Positions 20,223 through 30,682 of a DNA stretch of 34,292 bases are shown here, one piece after another. Source of the DNA: Welwitschia mirabilis (lineage: Eukaryota; Gnetophyta; Gnetopsida; Welwitschiales); contig JBOZIK010000001.1 of assembly GCA_051453625.1 (NCBI GenBank), positions 266,135,912-266,170,203 on the forward strand, given 5' to 3'. The position numbers and the translations under genes are program-made. Numbering within the stretch: position 1 is the stretch's first letter; each line of letters opens with the position of its first letter. The notes beneath the pieces were generated by a model. It saw only the letters and a list, made by a program, of their open reading frames with translations. It was not told the DNA's origin and ran no database searches.

Positions 20223-20589
20223 TTGATGTTGGTTTTGTACTAAACCTTTGGATAATTGGATTATGGTTTCATGCCTTATTCTATGTATGGATAATATATC
20301 ATGCACTATTTTGTTCTATTGCTTTAATATTTCAATTGGTTTAATACATATTTTAGATGTGTAACATGTTCAAATTCTAAATTGGTCATTCATATCATCA
20401 TATGTCAACTATGGTTTCGAATTTTTAATTGTATGCTTCAAGATTCGATTGTTAAGAGTCACAATGGATTTAAAAAATGTTCATTTAGAACTTCTAATCA
20501 CATTAGTAAAGGGTTACATATATCCAAAACGTGATCACTAATATTTTACATTGTTGAAATTAAAGAAAACTAATTTTTAATGCTTTTTT

Positions 20590-20642
20590 AATGCCAACTT
20601 TTTTAGCGGACTTTTTTGCCACCTAGTTTCCAACTCGACAAC
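20590..20642 (-). repeat. candidate hAT terminal region
   Basis: Read on the minus strand from 20642: cagggttgtcgagttgg, then tracts such as ggcaaaaaagtccgc and aaaaaagttggca. CAGGGTTG-type starts are common at hAT ends. It lies about 400 bp after the transposase stop. No matching left end was found; it may be in the gap or lost. Confidence 0.4.
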
Positions 20643-20772
20643 CCTGACTATTTTTTGAGATTGCCAACTTGTTATTTTTGTCGACTATTTAATCACTAGT
20701 AAAAACTAAGGTGTATAGAAGATTTTAATGAAAGACATCCTTTGCTAGAAAAAATGTGATATTGTCCTAAAG

Positions 20773-21630
20773 ATGGAAGCATATGAGAAGGCTGGATCTG
20801 AACTCTCTAATGTAGAATGGCTGAAGTACCCTGATGAAGGACGGAAAAAACTTGACAGAAGGGCACTTTCGTTGATTCAGTCGTGCCTTGGCAAAGGGAT
20901 TCTTCAATCCCATAACAAGATTTCTACAATAGCCAAACTGTGGCAGATTTTGATGTAGTGATATGATCAGCCCACCAGCATGAACCAGTTTTATACCGTC
21001 AACAAGGTCTTCAAAATGAAGTTGAAAGAAAGTACACCGTTGCAAGCACACCTGGACGAGATGAATGGGTTGTTCACACAGTTGGATGACCTCAAGGTAA
21101 CCTTTGAGGAAAACCTTAGGGTAATTGCGGTTCTCAATTCCTTGCCTAATTCTTGGGAGACTGTTCATGCTACATTGATAACTACCTTAGATACTATGTC
21201 ATGCCTGAATACTGTCATTTCAAAGCTTCTAAATTCATACAAGGCTAGAGTTGTTAAGTCTATTGGAGAAGCCCTTGCTATTCATACAAGACATACTCAG
21301 ACCAGACAAGTAGGACGTTGGCAAAGCAAAAGCAAAGGAAAATATGTCAACAAAAGCATTAAGTGTTGGCATTGCAAGAAGAAAGGCCATTTACGAAAGG
21401 ACTACTATAGCCTGAAAAATAAGCACAAACAGAACGAAAGTGGAAATCAGTAAAGCCAGCAAGGTGGACAAGGATTGAATGCAAAAGGAGAAGTTGATGT
21501 TGTGTTGATTGCAAATACACAAGAGGTAGACATTTCCCAATACCCTTCCCTTAATATTTGGATTCTGGATTCTGATGCTTCCTTTCATGTCTGCCCAAAT
21601 GACGTTGTAAGACCAAAGGAATTGGGTTTG
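20773..21630 (+). pseudogene. Copia gag and protease remnant
   Basis: One frame is broken by TAG TGA at 20956-20961 and TAA at 21451-21453. Gag: LDRRALSLIQSCLGKGI, then MKLKESTPLQAHLDEMNGLF and LNSLPNSWE, typical of UBN2-type Copia gag. The zinc knuckle starts at 21364 (CWHCKKKGHLRKDY); its last Cys is replaced by Tyr. The protease site at 21559-21582 reads WILDSDAS, where active enzymes have DSGAS, so the catalytic Gly is replaced by Asp. Confidence 0.9.
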
Positions 21631-22039
21631 TAATGCTGCATGGAAGTGACTGCAGAAAATTATTTCTTTAGGACATTAGGCGTGCCTCAACTTGTGAAAA
21701 TTTTAATTTTAGTAGGTAAATTAGATGTTGCTAGTTGTTTAGTTTTCCTTGACATAGGTGGCTGAAAGATAACAAAAGGTGCCATGGTTCTAGCACAAGG
21801 ACAGAAAGAAGGGACCCTGTACACTTTGCACGCCAATGTGGTAAAACACAGTGGTGCTGTTGTTGGTGATGAGGACATGTCTCTTTAGTGTAAGAGACTT
21901 GAACATCTAAGTAAAACCAGCATAAAGGTTCTTAGTTATAAAAACTTACACAGTTTGACTTTGTTTCTTTAGATTTCTATAAGGATTGTGTTAGTGCAAA
22001 AGCAAAACATGTAAGCCCATTTTTAGAAATAAAAGTGCT

Positions 22040-24549
22040 GGAAAATGAGGTTTGGATTGTTCCAATGTTGTTGGGCCTATGCCAATGACGTCCTTTGGTG
22101 AAGCATCTTATTTTGTTTGTTACATTTATTGATGATTTTAGTCCAAAAACTTAACTGTTTTCGTTTGTTTTAAAAGATAGAGTCTTTGATATTTTCAAAC
22201 AATTTAAAGCTAGAGTTAAAAATGAATTAAGTTGTAAAATTAAACGCTAGGTGACAGATAAAGGAAGTGAATACACCTCTCGTGACTTTGAGATGTTTTG
22301 CAGAGATAATGGAATTGTCCATATAGACACCTCTATATACACCTTATAATAATGAAGTGGTTGAAAGATACAATAGGACTATTTTAGAAAAGTTGCATTC
22401 ATTATTTCAGCAATCTGGAGTTCCAAAACTTCTTTAGGCTAAAGCAACTAACACAATTGCATATCTTCTAAATAGGTAACCTCATTCAACACTTCAGGGA
22501 GGAATACCAAAGTCCATTTGGAGTGGGAGGAAGCCATTTTTCACTCACTAGAAGGCGTTTAGCTGTGAAGCATAGATGCATCAGTAAAACAAAGGAAAAC
22601 TGGATAATCATGCAATAGGTACATTTTTCTAGGTTATGAAGGAGACAGCCTTGGTTATAGGTTATGGGATCTAGTGGACAAGAAGATGGGTAGATTACGT
22701 GATATGGTCTTTTGTAAACAGCAAATATTTTACAAGTCACTAGAAGAGAACCAAAATGAGGGAATTCTTGACTCTAGCACTTTGCAAAAGCCTTTTAAAA
22801 TTCTAGATCATGATGATGACAGTAAAACGAGTAATCATCCATATCATGAGGATGATGGACATGAAAACAATCCACCTAAGCTACAACAACCTAATTTTCT
22901 AGAAGAAGAAAGATAAAGGAGAGTCTCATACTCCACATGTTTGAATAGACCAACCGTTAGGTATTCTCCGTTGTTGCATTATATCCTGTACACAGATAAA
23001 GGAGAACCTGAAATGTACTAGGAATCTATTTCTTCACCTAACCTAGCAAAGTGGAATGTTGCAATGAAAAAGAGTTGGAGGCTTTAAGGCATAATGATAC
23101 ATGTAATGTGGTTCACTTACTAGCTGGGAAACATGCCTTGTCCAACACATGGGTTTTCAGAATCAAGGAAAAGGCAAATGAAAAAGAGTATTACAGGCAA
23201 GGCTGATTGTAAATGGTTTTAGGCAAAAACCAAGTATTGATTTTACTGAAATTTTTCCTCCGGTGATGAAGCATTCCTCTATCTCTGTCATTTTATCCAT
23301 TATTGTTGTGTTAAATCTTGAATTAAAATAGTTGGATATTAAAACCGCTTTTCTACATAGTGATCTTAAAGTAGAGATTTATATGAAATTGCCTGAAAGT
23401 TTTGAAATCAAAGAGAAAAACTTAGTCTATAGGTTGAAAAAAAGTTTATATGGCCTAAAATAGGCACCCAGGCAATGGTACAAGAAATTTGACAGCTTCA
23501 TGCAGGAACAAAAATATAGGAGTGATGTAAATCACTGTATTTATCTTCGTCGATAGGCTTTTGGTAATATTGTTAGTTTTATTACTATATGTTGATGATA
23601 CACTTGTTGCTGGAAATGACATGCAATAAACTAAGAGGCTGAAAAAGGAGAGGGGAAAATGTTTTGCAACTAAGAACTTGGATCTTGCAAAACAAATTTT
23701 TGGAATGAAAATTTTCAAGGACAGATCATGTGGAAAATTGTGGCTTAGTCAATCTGATTACATTGGCAAAGTATTAGAGTGTTTAACATGGCTGACTGTA
23801 AACCTGTTGGAACACCATTAACAAGTCACTTTTAATTGTCTATAGAAGACTGCCCAAAAACAGAGAAGGAATAGGAAAGAATGAAAATAGTTCCTTATGC
23901 TTCAGTTGTTAGAAGCTTGATGCATGCTATGATCTACACAAGACCAGGTATTTCATATGCAGTGGGAGTTGTCTCATGTTTCATGAGCAACCCTAGCCCA
24001 AAGCATTGGGAAGCAGTAAAATGGATTTTGCGCTACCTCAAAGGTACATAGAATTTTTGTCTGAGTTTTTGTCATACTGGATTGGATGTTATTGGTTATG
24101 TGGATGCTCATTATGCTCAATGTAAAGGCACCAAAAAGTCCACTTCTGATTATGTTTTCTTAATGGGAGATGGTCCTATTAGTTGGATGTCTCGTTTGCA
24201 AAGAGACGTAGCTTTGTCAACTATAGAAGCAGCATACATAGCTATTACAAAGGCAACCAAAAAAATGATTTAACTAAAATGTTTGCTTCACTAGTTTGAA
24301 TTGAAACAACAGAAGCATGTGATTTATTGCGATAGTCAGAGTGTCATTCATTTGGCAAAGAATATTGCTTACCATACTCGAACAAAGCATATTGATGTGA
24401 GGTATCACTTCATCAAGGAAGCACTAGAGAAGAAGAAGCTAGATGTTCACAAAATCCACACACATGCAAATCTTGTAGATTTCTTAACCAAAGCTATTAC
24501 TGGCGATAAACATCAGTGGTGCTGTCATGGCATACACTTGGACACATGA
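22040..24549 (+). pseudogene. Copia integrase, reverse transcriptase and RNase H remnant
   Basis: Integrase: VVGPMP and SYFVCYIDDFS near 22065-22140, TDKGSEYTSRDFEMFC near 22255-22300, and the C-terminal GYRLWDLVDKK near 22650-22685. Reverse transcriptase: LDIKTAF near 23333, SLYGLK near 23445, YVDD at 23588-23599 and DYIGKVLEC near 23757. RNase H: IGYVDAHYAQCKGTKKSTSD, LSTIEAAYIA, IYCDSQSVIHLAKN and TRTKHIDVRYHFIKE, ending with LVDFLTKAI, at 24082-24549. Frameshifts and stops occur throughout. RNase H is the best kept part, with one stop at 24271-24273. Confidence 0.92.
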
Positions 24550-24615
24550 TTTGAGCAAGCTTGGAAAGCAATGCATCTCTAGCGCTGCACTTAAAGATGT
24601 GTCAAATTTATCTTC

Positions 24616-24626
24616 AAGTGGGAGAA
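24616..24626 (+). other. polypurine tract of element A1
   Basis: aagtgggagaa lies directly before TGTTGATATG, the LTR start. Confidence 0.8.
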
Positions 24627-24749
24627 TGTTGATATGTGAAGCCAAATTTATTCCTTTGTAACGTCCCTGGCATTAAGTTTTTACGTCAGCCCTATTCTAT
24701 TATTACAAAGAGAGGTTGTGTTATAAAACCATCCTTTTTGGAGGATTAG
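24627..24749 (+). repeat. 3' LTR of A1, first part
   Basis: It begins TGTTGATATGTGAAGCC and follows the minus-strand solo LTR at 9554-10009 up to the word ttggagga. It then breaks off at 24749, where element B starts. The last five bases are attag, a candidate target-site duplication. Confidence 0.85.
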
Positions 24750-25010
24750 TGTTGGATCTGAAGGATCCACTATGCGCAGATCAGGCCCATGTCTGAGAGC
24801 CCTAAGGCATCCTAGGGAACGTCTGTGATTTGCTTTTCAAAACAACTCAGGTTCTTTATTCAATTAATGTAATATATACATATATGGACATACAAATTTA
24901 GGAGGAGATGCATTGTGAGGGAGGAAAATAGGGAACAAACGATAACAAATAGGAATACGATGGAGAAAGAATAGGGACTAGGGAAGGGAGGATCATCAAA
25001 ATATCCAACA
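24750..25010 (-). repeat. element B 3' LTR, 261 bp
   Basis: Starts TGTTGGAT and ends ATCCAACA on the plus strand. It shares ggatctgaaggatccacta, catgtctgagagccctaagg and aataggaata blocks with 28423-28657. It carries about 30-40 extra bases around 24838-24880 that the other copy lacks. Confidence 0.82.
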
Positions 25011-25265
25011 CACCCCTCTTGATGTCATATTTAAAAAAATTAAATTGACATCACAAAGTAGAATATATTTGATGGAAGGACAAAACAATGCATTGTGAGG
25101 GAGGAAAATAGGGAACAAACGATAACAAATAGGAAGACGTTGGAGAAAGAATAGGGACTAGGGAAGGGAGGATCATCAAAATATCCAACGTACCCCCCTC
25201 CCCCTCGATGTCATATTTAAAAAAATTAAATTGACATCACAAAGTAGAATATATTTGATGGAAGC
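24911..25265. repeat. 179-bp tandem duplication across the LTR/internal junction of element B
   Basis: The block from gcattgtgagggagg at 24911 is repeated from 25090, giving a 179-bp period. Each copy holds part of the LTR, the polypurine tract, and a short hairpin (gatgtca...tgacatc at 25021-25052 and 25207-25238). Copy 2 has a longer C-rich tract, and CG instead of the terminal CA of the LTR edge. Identity is high by eye, so it is fairly recent. Confidence 0.88.
25011..25020 (-). other. polypurine tract of element B
   Basis: On the minus strand the run aagaggggtg lies directly before the LTR start TGTTGGATATT. This sets the orientation of element B as minus. Confidence 0.7.
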
Positions 25266-26182
25266 ACCGAAACTAATAGAAGCACCAAATGTGCAACTTC
25301 AAGGAACATTTCCTTCGAGTGATGTTCTCGGATGAATCTGCACCCTTCATCCTACACAGCTTCAAAGAAGACATCCTTTGAGCAGTCTCCTCAAGCAATC
25401 TGCGTACCTTGCTTGAACAACTGGATACAGCCAGACTAGGGGAACTAATTCTAACAACATACGAGACTAACCCAATAAGGGACTAACCACAACTTGGAAC
25501 ACACCCAACTCACATAAATGGGACTTTTCCAAAATTACATGTGGACTCACCACAGCTATGGGACCAAATCAAGGTGCCTTCTTCCATTCTAAGCCACCTT
25601 AATCTTATAATATTTTACCTTGTTTAAAAGATATAAAAAGTTCTTAAATAACCCCCCCTTAACCTCGCTTTCTAATCTCTTATGTTGTCTTCAATTGTTA
25701 AAGTTAGTGCCCATAATAAAGACTTATCATATACTTCTAACAGTAAAAACAAAACAAAATACCATACAACGTTCTTTTAAAATATCAGAAATTGAATGTG
25801 TAATGTTGAAGCACATGATTGCCTAACCCACATTTAACTGCCTGGCCCACTAGTCTGATCTTCAATGATTCTAGTCAGTCACAACCCAGCGCCTTGCTCA
25901 TCATATCAAAGGTTCGCAAAACATGCGTATTATTGGCAAGGATTTAAGGGCAAATGGCAGACTCTTTTTGCATGTTACTTCAGAAAAAATATTCACATTG
26001 TTCTGATGTGGAATCTATAGAACGGATCAATGAAATGGAATAAAATGCAAAAGAGAATGAGAGGTAAAGACGACAAAAATAGGTTGAGAAATGAAGAAGG
26101 GTTTTAGATCCGAGAAGGACCAAAGGAGATGCTCAAGATTGCATATGAGTAGTTCTCTAACAGAGCCCTAAACCCAATCTGA
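25266..26182. other. element B interior, unrecognised
   Basis: Up to the 1-kb gap I found no retroelement protein, RNA gene or long frame on either strand. Short frames on the minus strand near 25440-25280 do not resemble known domains. Confidence 0.5.
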
Positions 26183-27182
26183 NNNNNNNNNNNNNNNNNN
26201 NNNNNNNNNNNNNNNNNNNNNNNNNNNNNNNNNNNNNNNNNNNNNNNNNNNNNNNNNNNNNNNNNNNNNNNNNNNNNNNNNNNNNNNNNNNNNNNNNNNN
26301 NNNNNNNNNNNNNNNNNNNNNNNNNNNNNNNNNNNNNNNNNNNNNNNNNNNNNNNNNNNNNNNNNNNNNNNNNNNNNNNNNNNNNNNNNNNNNNNNNNNN
26401 NNNNNNNNNNNNNNNNNNNNNNNNNNNNNNNNNNNNNNNNNNNNNNNNNNNNNNNNNNNNNNNNNNNNNNNNNNNNNNNNNNNNNNNNNNNNNNNNNNNN
26501 NNNNNNNNNNNNNNNNNNNNNNNNNNNNNNNNNNNNNNNNNNNNNNNNNNNNNNNNNNNNNNNNNNNNNNNNNNNNNNNNNNNNNNNNNNNNNNNNNNNN
26601 NNNNNNNNNNNNNNNNNNNNNNNNNNNNNNNNNNNNNNNNNNNNNNNNNNNNNNNNNNNNNNNNNNNNNNNNNNNNNNNNNNNNNNNNNNNNNNNNNNNN
26701 NNNNNNNNNNNNNNNNNNNNNNNNNNNNNNNNNNNNNNNNNNNNNNNNNNNNNNNNNNNNNNNNNNNNNNNNNNNNNNNNNNNNNNNNNNNNNNNNNNNN
26801 NNNNNNNNNNNNNNNNNNNNNNNNNNNNNNNNNNNNNNNNNNNNNNNNNNNNNNNNNNNNNNNNNNNNNNNNNNNNNNNNNNNNNNNNNNNNNNNNNNNN
26901 NNNNNNNNNNNNNNNNNNNNNNNNNNNNNNNNNNNNNNNNNNNNNNNNNNNNNNNNNNNNNNNNNNNNNNNNNNNNNNNNNNNNNNNNNNNNNNNNNNNN
27001 NNNNNNNNNNNNNNNNNNNNNNNNNNNNNNNNNNNNNNNNNNNNNNNNNNNNNNNNNNNNNNNNNNNNNNNNNNNNNNNNNNNNNNNNNNNNNNNNNNNN
27101 NNNNNNNNNNNNNNNNNNNNNNNNNNNNNNNNNNNNNNNNNNNNNNNNNNNNNNNNNNNNNNNNNNNNNNNNNNNNNNNNNN
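26183..27182. other. assembly gap, 1000 N
   Basis: Exactly 1000 N inside element B, so any gag or pol there would be unseen. Confidence 0.99.
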
Positions 27183-27342
27183 TTATTAATTTAATAAGAT
27201 GTGCAATCAATCAATGCTCTATTAGCAAAAATGGATTTTGCATGGGAAAATTGTGATTTTTCCCCTCAATTTTTCTCGCTGTTCACTAGTCTGTGACGCA
27301 AAAAATGGTTTATTTTTTCCACAAAATAGTTTTAACGGTACC

Positions 27343-27484
27343 TATGTGAGACATTTTGAAAAAGTCGGCAATATGTCGGCAAAAAGTCGGAAATGTCGAA
27401 AATGTCGTCACTTTTTCAAAATGTCGGCTGCAAATGTCAGCCAACTTAAAGACATTTTCAATGTGACGACATGTCGCGACATTT
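27343..27484. repeat. TGTCG-rich block with a 16-bp perfect inverted repeat
   Basis: gacattttgaaaaagt at 27350-27365 is the exact reverse complement of actttttcaaaatgtc at 27410-27425, with a 44-base spacer. About ten TGTCG or CGACA words lie between 27360 and 27484. This could be the subterminal region of a small DNA transposon or a hairpin-forming element. Confidence 0.75.
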
Positions 27485-27549
27485 TACTCTATGCTTTGTA
27501 ATTTTTTGGGCGTCACTTGGATCTACGCCAATCTTGTTAAGAAAAGAGA

Positions 27550-27680
27550 GGGGTTGCTATAGTTTAGAGAAGGGAACAAAATTACAAAACAGCACTGCAA
27601 GTGGTCTCCCAATGATGTCAATGAGCTGAGCCTTCACATATACATAGCTATGTGCATCATACCCATCAGATGTGTCTCTA
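27550..27680 (-). other. second coding-like segment in element B, unidentified
   Basis: After an acceptor-like ttctgatttag on the minus strand, the frame reads DTSDGYDAHSYVYVKAQLID, then IIGRPLAVLF, until a TAG near 27560. It lies just downstream of the open segment at 28012-27749 on the same strand. I do not recognise it. It could be a second exon of the same source gene, or chance. Confidence 0.3.
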
Positions 27681-27748
27681 AATCAGAATTATCACAAAAT
27701 CTTAAGAGACAAATTAAACAATATTAATATTGATTACAGAATAAGAAA

Positions 27749-28012
27749 CTAAACAGAACACAACAAATTCAGCGTTGGTACTATTGCTTCCTCTCTCTCT
27801 ACCGTTTCTGTAGACTTCAGCATTTTTTTTAACAAGGAAAACAACAAGACTTTATCAGATGGTCCTTCACCATAGGCAGCCGGAAACGCAACTGAAAAAT
27901 CTATTTCCACAACGTCTAGAGTTTGATCCTGCAGTCCTAATGTACCAGTGGATCTCCAATCACTGTCATCCCGTGCAAGTTCCGCTTCCTCTAAATTTGC
28001 TCTGCGTCTTCC
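27749..28012 (-). other. coding-like open segment in element B, unidentified possible captured exon
   Basis: A minus-strand frame with no ATG at its start is open for 87 codons to a TAG at 27751-27749. It reads RRRANLEEAELARDDSDWRS, TGTLGLQDQTLDVVEIDFSV, AFPAAYGEGPSDKVLLFSLL. The composition (many Asp, Glu, Gly; balanced hydrophobics) is unlike the AT-driven frames nearby and looks like a real protein. An AG (ataag|gaag) lies at its left edge. I cannot name the family and see no retroelement motif. It is probably part of a host gene carried by element B or lying under it. Confidence 0.5.
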
Positions 28013-28409
28013 TTATGTTTCTCATAATTTCTTGAAGATCACATAGAACATGGAACATTTTCTTTCAGTGCCGCTGATGATCTACAGATGGAAAGATTTC
28101 ATAATTGTAACCATCTGGAATTTGAAGACATCGAAAAATACACATATCATTTACTTGAAATATTTCAGATTCACCATTCAGAGGGTTTGCATTCCACAAA
28201 ATCTAACAAACACACAGAGATGCAGAAAATAATTGGTTTCTGATGATTTCTGATCACATGAATAGAGATTAAACAAATTGAAGGAATTACGCTTGCATGC
28301 TTGATATGTCAATAAGCGCTGGTTACAATGAATGTTTACTGAAAATCACATTACAACAGAAATTCTACAACAACAAATGGAAGGGCAAAAATCATATAAA
28401 CAAGGTATG

Positions 28410-28422
28410 CTTGGATATCATT
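28410..28422 (-). other. candidate primer-binding site of element B
   Basis: Directly after the 5' LTR on the minus strand comes aa then tgatatccaagc. This matches nine of twelve bases of TGGTATCAGAGC, the plant initiator-methionine tRNA site used by many Copia elements. Confidence 0.5.
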
Positions 28423-28657
28423 TGTTGGATCTGAAGGATCCACTACGTTTACATTAGGCCCATGTCTGAGAGCCCTAAGGCATCCCAAGGAGCATCTGTG
28501 ATTTGCTTTTCATATGTATATGGACATACAAATTTAGGAGGAGATATGGAGAAAAATAAGGAACAAACGATAACAAATAGGAATACATTGGAGAAAGAAT
28601 AGGGACTAGGGAAGGAAGGATTATAAGATTAGAGGTAACAAATCAGAATATCCAACA
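28423..28657 (-). repeat. element B 5' LTR, 235 bp
   Basis: TGTTGGAT...ATCCAACA ends; matches 24750-25010 apart from indels. The plus-strand right flank gttaa continues directly into the A1 LTR. Confidence 0.82.
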
Positions 28658-28993
28658 GTTAAGTAGAAAAGGGACATGTGTCAAGAAAGGGATGATACCA
28701 TCTTTAGAGTTTTAGTTTGTAGCACTAATTGGGTGTAACCCTTGGCCTATTTAAATGTGGTATGTGGATTGTTTGAAATATAGAGTTCTGAGATGCAACC
28801 TTACCTGAAGCTTGTTGTTGGCTTAAAGCCTGTTGTTGGCTTGTGAGTTCTGAAGAAGATAATAGAGCTCTGCATTGGTTTTCCGTGGTTCTTCTCATCA
28901 TTGGGGTGTTCCACGTAAATCATTGTGTTTCTGTTTTCTCTTGCTGCATTGTTTAATCGCTTTGCCGTTGTGTATTTCATAGCAATTAGAACA
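28658..28993 (+). repeat. 3' LTR of A1, second part
   Basis: It continues the A1 LTR where 24749 stopped. Landmarks shared with the solo LTR (9554-10009): gggacatgtgtcaaga, ggatgatacc, cccttggcctattta, gaagaagataatagagct and ccac-taaat. It ends near aattagaaca at 28993. The word gtaacccttggcctattta is probably the promoter region. Confidence 0.87.
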
Positions 28994-29059
28994 CTTTAAT
29001 ATGCAAAACTACAATCATATAAATACACCTTTGGCATCACATTTTCAATTAGGTAGGAA

Positions 29060-29557
29060 GGACTCGAAAAAGGGCTAGAAGAAATGGCCTCCATTCCTTA
29101 TAGATATATCATCAGTAGTATTTTACTACTATGTATGCTATTGTGTGTACCCATCCTAACTTAACATATGCAATGGGAGCTATCTCTTGATATATAAGCA
29201 AGCCTTGTCTCAAACTTTGGGAGGTAGCGAAATGGATTCTTCAATACCTAAAGGGGTCACAACATAGTGCTTTATGTTCAAGAGGTAACAAAATTCAAGT
29301 AGATGGTTAGGTACTGTAGATGCCAACTTTGTACGTTGTAAGGATGCTTAGAGTCCCACCATTGTTTATGTTTCACTCTTAGTGATGACAGAATGAGCTG
29401 GTTATCATTACTCCAAAAGGACTATTGAGGCTAAATGCATTGCTCTCATATAGGGAACCAAGGAAATAAGATGGTTGAGATACCTGCTTGAATGTTTTTT
29501 TTTAATCAAAAGAAGTGGGATGTCTTGTGTGACAATAAAAATGCCATATCTTGCACT
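29060..29557 (+). pseudogene. Copia reverse transcriptase/RNase H fragment
   Basis: Frames read KGLEEMASIPYR, MYAIVCTHPNLTYAMGAIS, LWEVAKWILQYLKGSQHSAL and finally KKWDVLCDNKNAIS. These follow the Copia order from the end of reverse transcriptase (PY-S-VGSLMYAM, TRPD-AYAVG, W-AVKWILRYLKGT) into RNase H (CDN-SAI). It stops at 29557, where the Sirevirus-like LTR begins, so that LTR interrupts it. Several stops. Confidence 0.85.
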
Positions 29558-29716
29558 TGATAGGATTGAGAACCCTAGAAGGGGGGATGAATAGGTTCTT
29601 TCAAAAACTCAACAAATAATTTAACATAAATCAATCTAAACACAGCTTGCATACATTAAATATATTATTCTAGGAAGTGCACAATATGATAAAGTACTAA
29701 AAGTAAAGAAACAAAA

Positions 29717-30682
29717 NNNNNNNNNNNNNNNNNNNNNNNNNNNNNNNNNNNNNNNNNNNNNNNNNNNNNNNNNNNNNNNNNNNNNNNNNNNNNNNNNNNN
29801 NNNNNNNNNNNNNNNNNNNNNNNNNNNNNNNNNNNNNNNNNNNNNNNNNNNNNNNNNNNNNNNNNNNNNNNNNNNNNNNNNNNNNNNNNNNNNNNNNNNN
29901 NNNNNNNNNNNNNNNNNNNNNNNNNNNNNNNNNNNNNNNNNNNNNNNNNNNNNNNNNNNNNNNNNNNNNNNNNNNNNNNNNNNNNNNNNNNNNNNNNNNN
30001 NNNNNNNNNNNNNNNNNNNNNNNNNNNNNNNNNNNNNNNNNNNNNNNNNNNNNNNNNNNNNNNNNNNNNNNNNNNNNNNNNNNNNNNNNNNNNNNNNNNN
30101 NNNNNNNNNNNNNNNNNNNNNNNNNNNNNNNNNNNNNNNNNNNNNNNNNNNNNNNNNNNNNNNNNNNNNNNNNNNNNNNNNNNNNNNNNNNNNNNNNNNN
30201 NNNNNNNNNNNNNNNNNNNNNNNNNNNNNNNNNNNNNNNNNNNNNNNNNNNNNNNNNNNNNNNNNNNNNNNNNNNNNNNNNNNNNNNNNNNNNNNNNNNN
30301 NNNNNNNNNNNNNNNNNNNNNNNNNNNNNNNNNNNNNNNNNNNNNNNNNNNNNNNNNNNNNNNNNNNNNNNNNNNNNNNNNNNNNNNNNNNNNNNNNNNN
30401 NNNNNNNNNNNNNNNNNNNNNNNNNNNNNNNNNNNNNNNNNNNNNNNNNNNNNNNNNNNNNNNNNNNNNNNNNNNNNNNNNNNNNNNNNNNNNNNNNNNN
30501 NNNNNNNNNNNNNNNNNNNNNNNNNNNNNNNNNNNNNNNNNNNNNNNNNNNNNNNNNNNNNNNNNNNNNNNNNNNNNNNNNNNNNNNNNNNNNNNNNNNN
30601 NNNNNNNNNNNNNNNNNNNNNNNNNNNNNNNNNNNNNNNNNNNNNNNNNNNNNNNNNNNNNNNNNNNNNNNNNNNNNNNNNN
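29717..30682. other. assembly gap, 966 N
   Basis: Run of N inside the LTR, so the LTR length is an estimate. Confidence 0.99.

Larger units (their letters stand above)
20773..24749 (+). mobile_element. decayed Ty1/Copia retrotransposon A1 (left part; LTR resumes at 28658)
   Basis: Gag, protease, integrase, reverse transcriptase, RNase H, polypurine tract and the first 123 bp of a 3' LTR follow in Copia order. The 5' LTR and primer-binding site are absent upstream, so it is 5'-truncated. The 3' LTR is cut by element B (24750-28657). Its remaining part is at 28658-28993 in the same orientation. Stops in gag and pol show it is inactive. Confidence 0.9.
24750..28657 (-). mobile_element. LTR element B, apparently non-autonomous, nested in the A1 LTR
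   Basis: Two related sequences (24750-25010 and 28423-28657), both with TGTTGGAT...ATCCAACA ends, bound this block. Outside them the two halves of the A1 LTR match up. On the minus strand a polypurine run lies next to the left copy, and a degenerate initiator-tRNA-like primer site next to the right copy. So it reads as one element with its 5' end at 28657. The readable interior (about 2.4 kb plus a 1-kb gap) shows no gag or pol. Candidate duplications attag and gttaa differ by two transitions. Gag or pol could be inside the gap. Confidence 0.75.

Noticed and set aside
26104-27210. Minus-strand open frame of 368 codons
   Set aside because: Almost all of it is the 1000-N gap.
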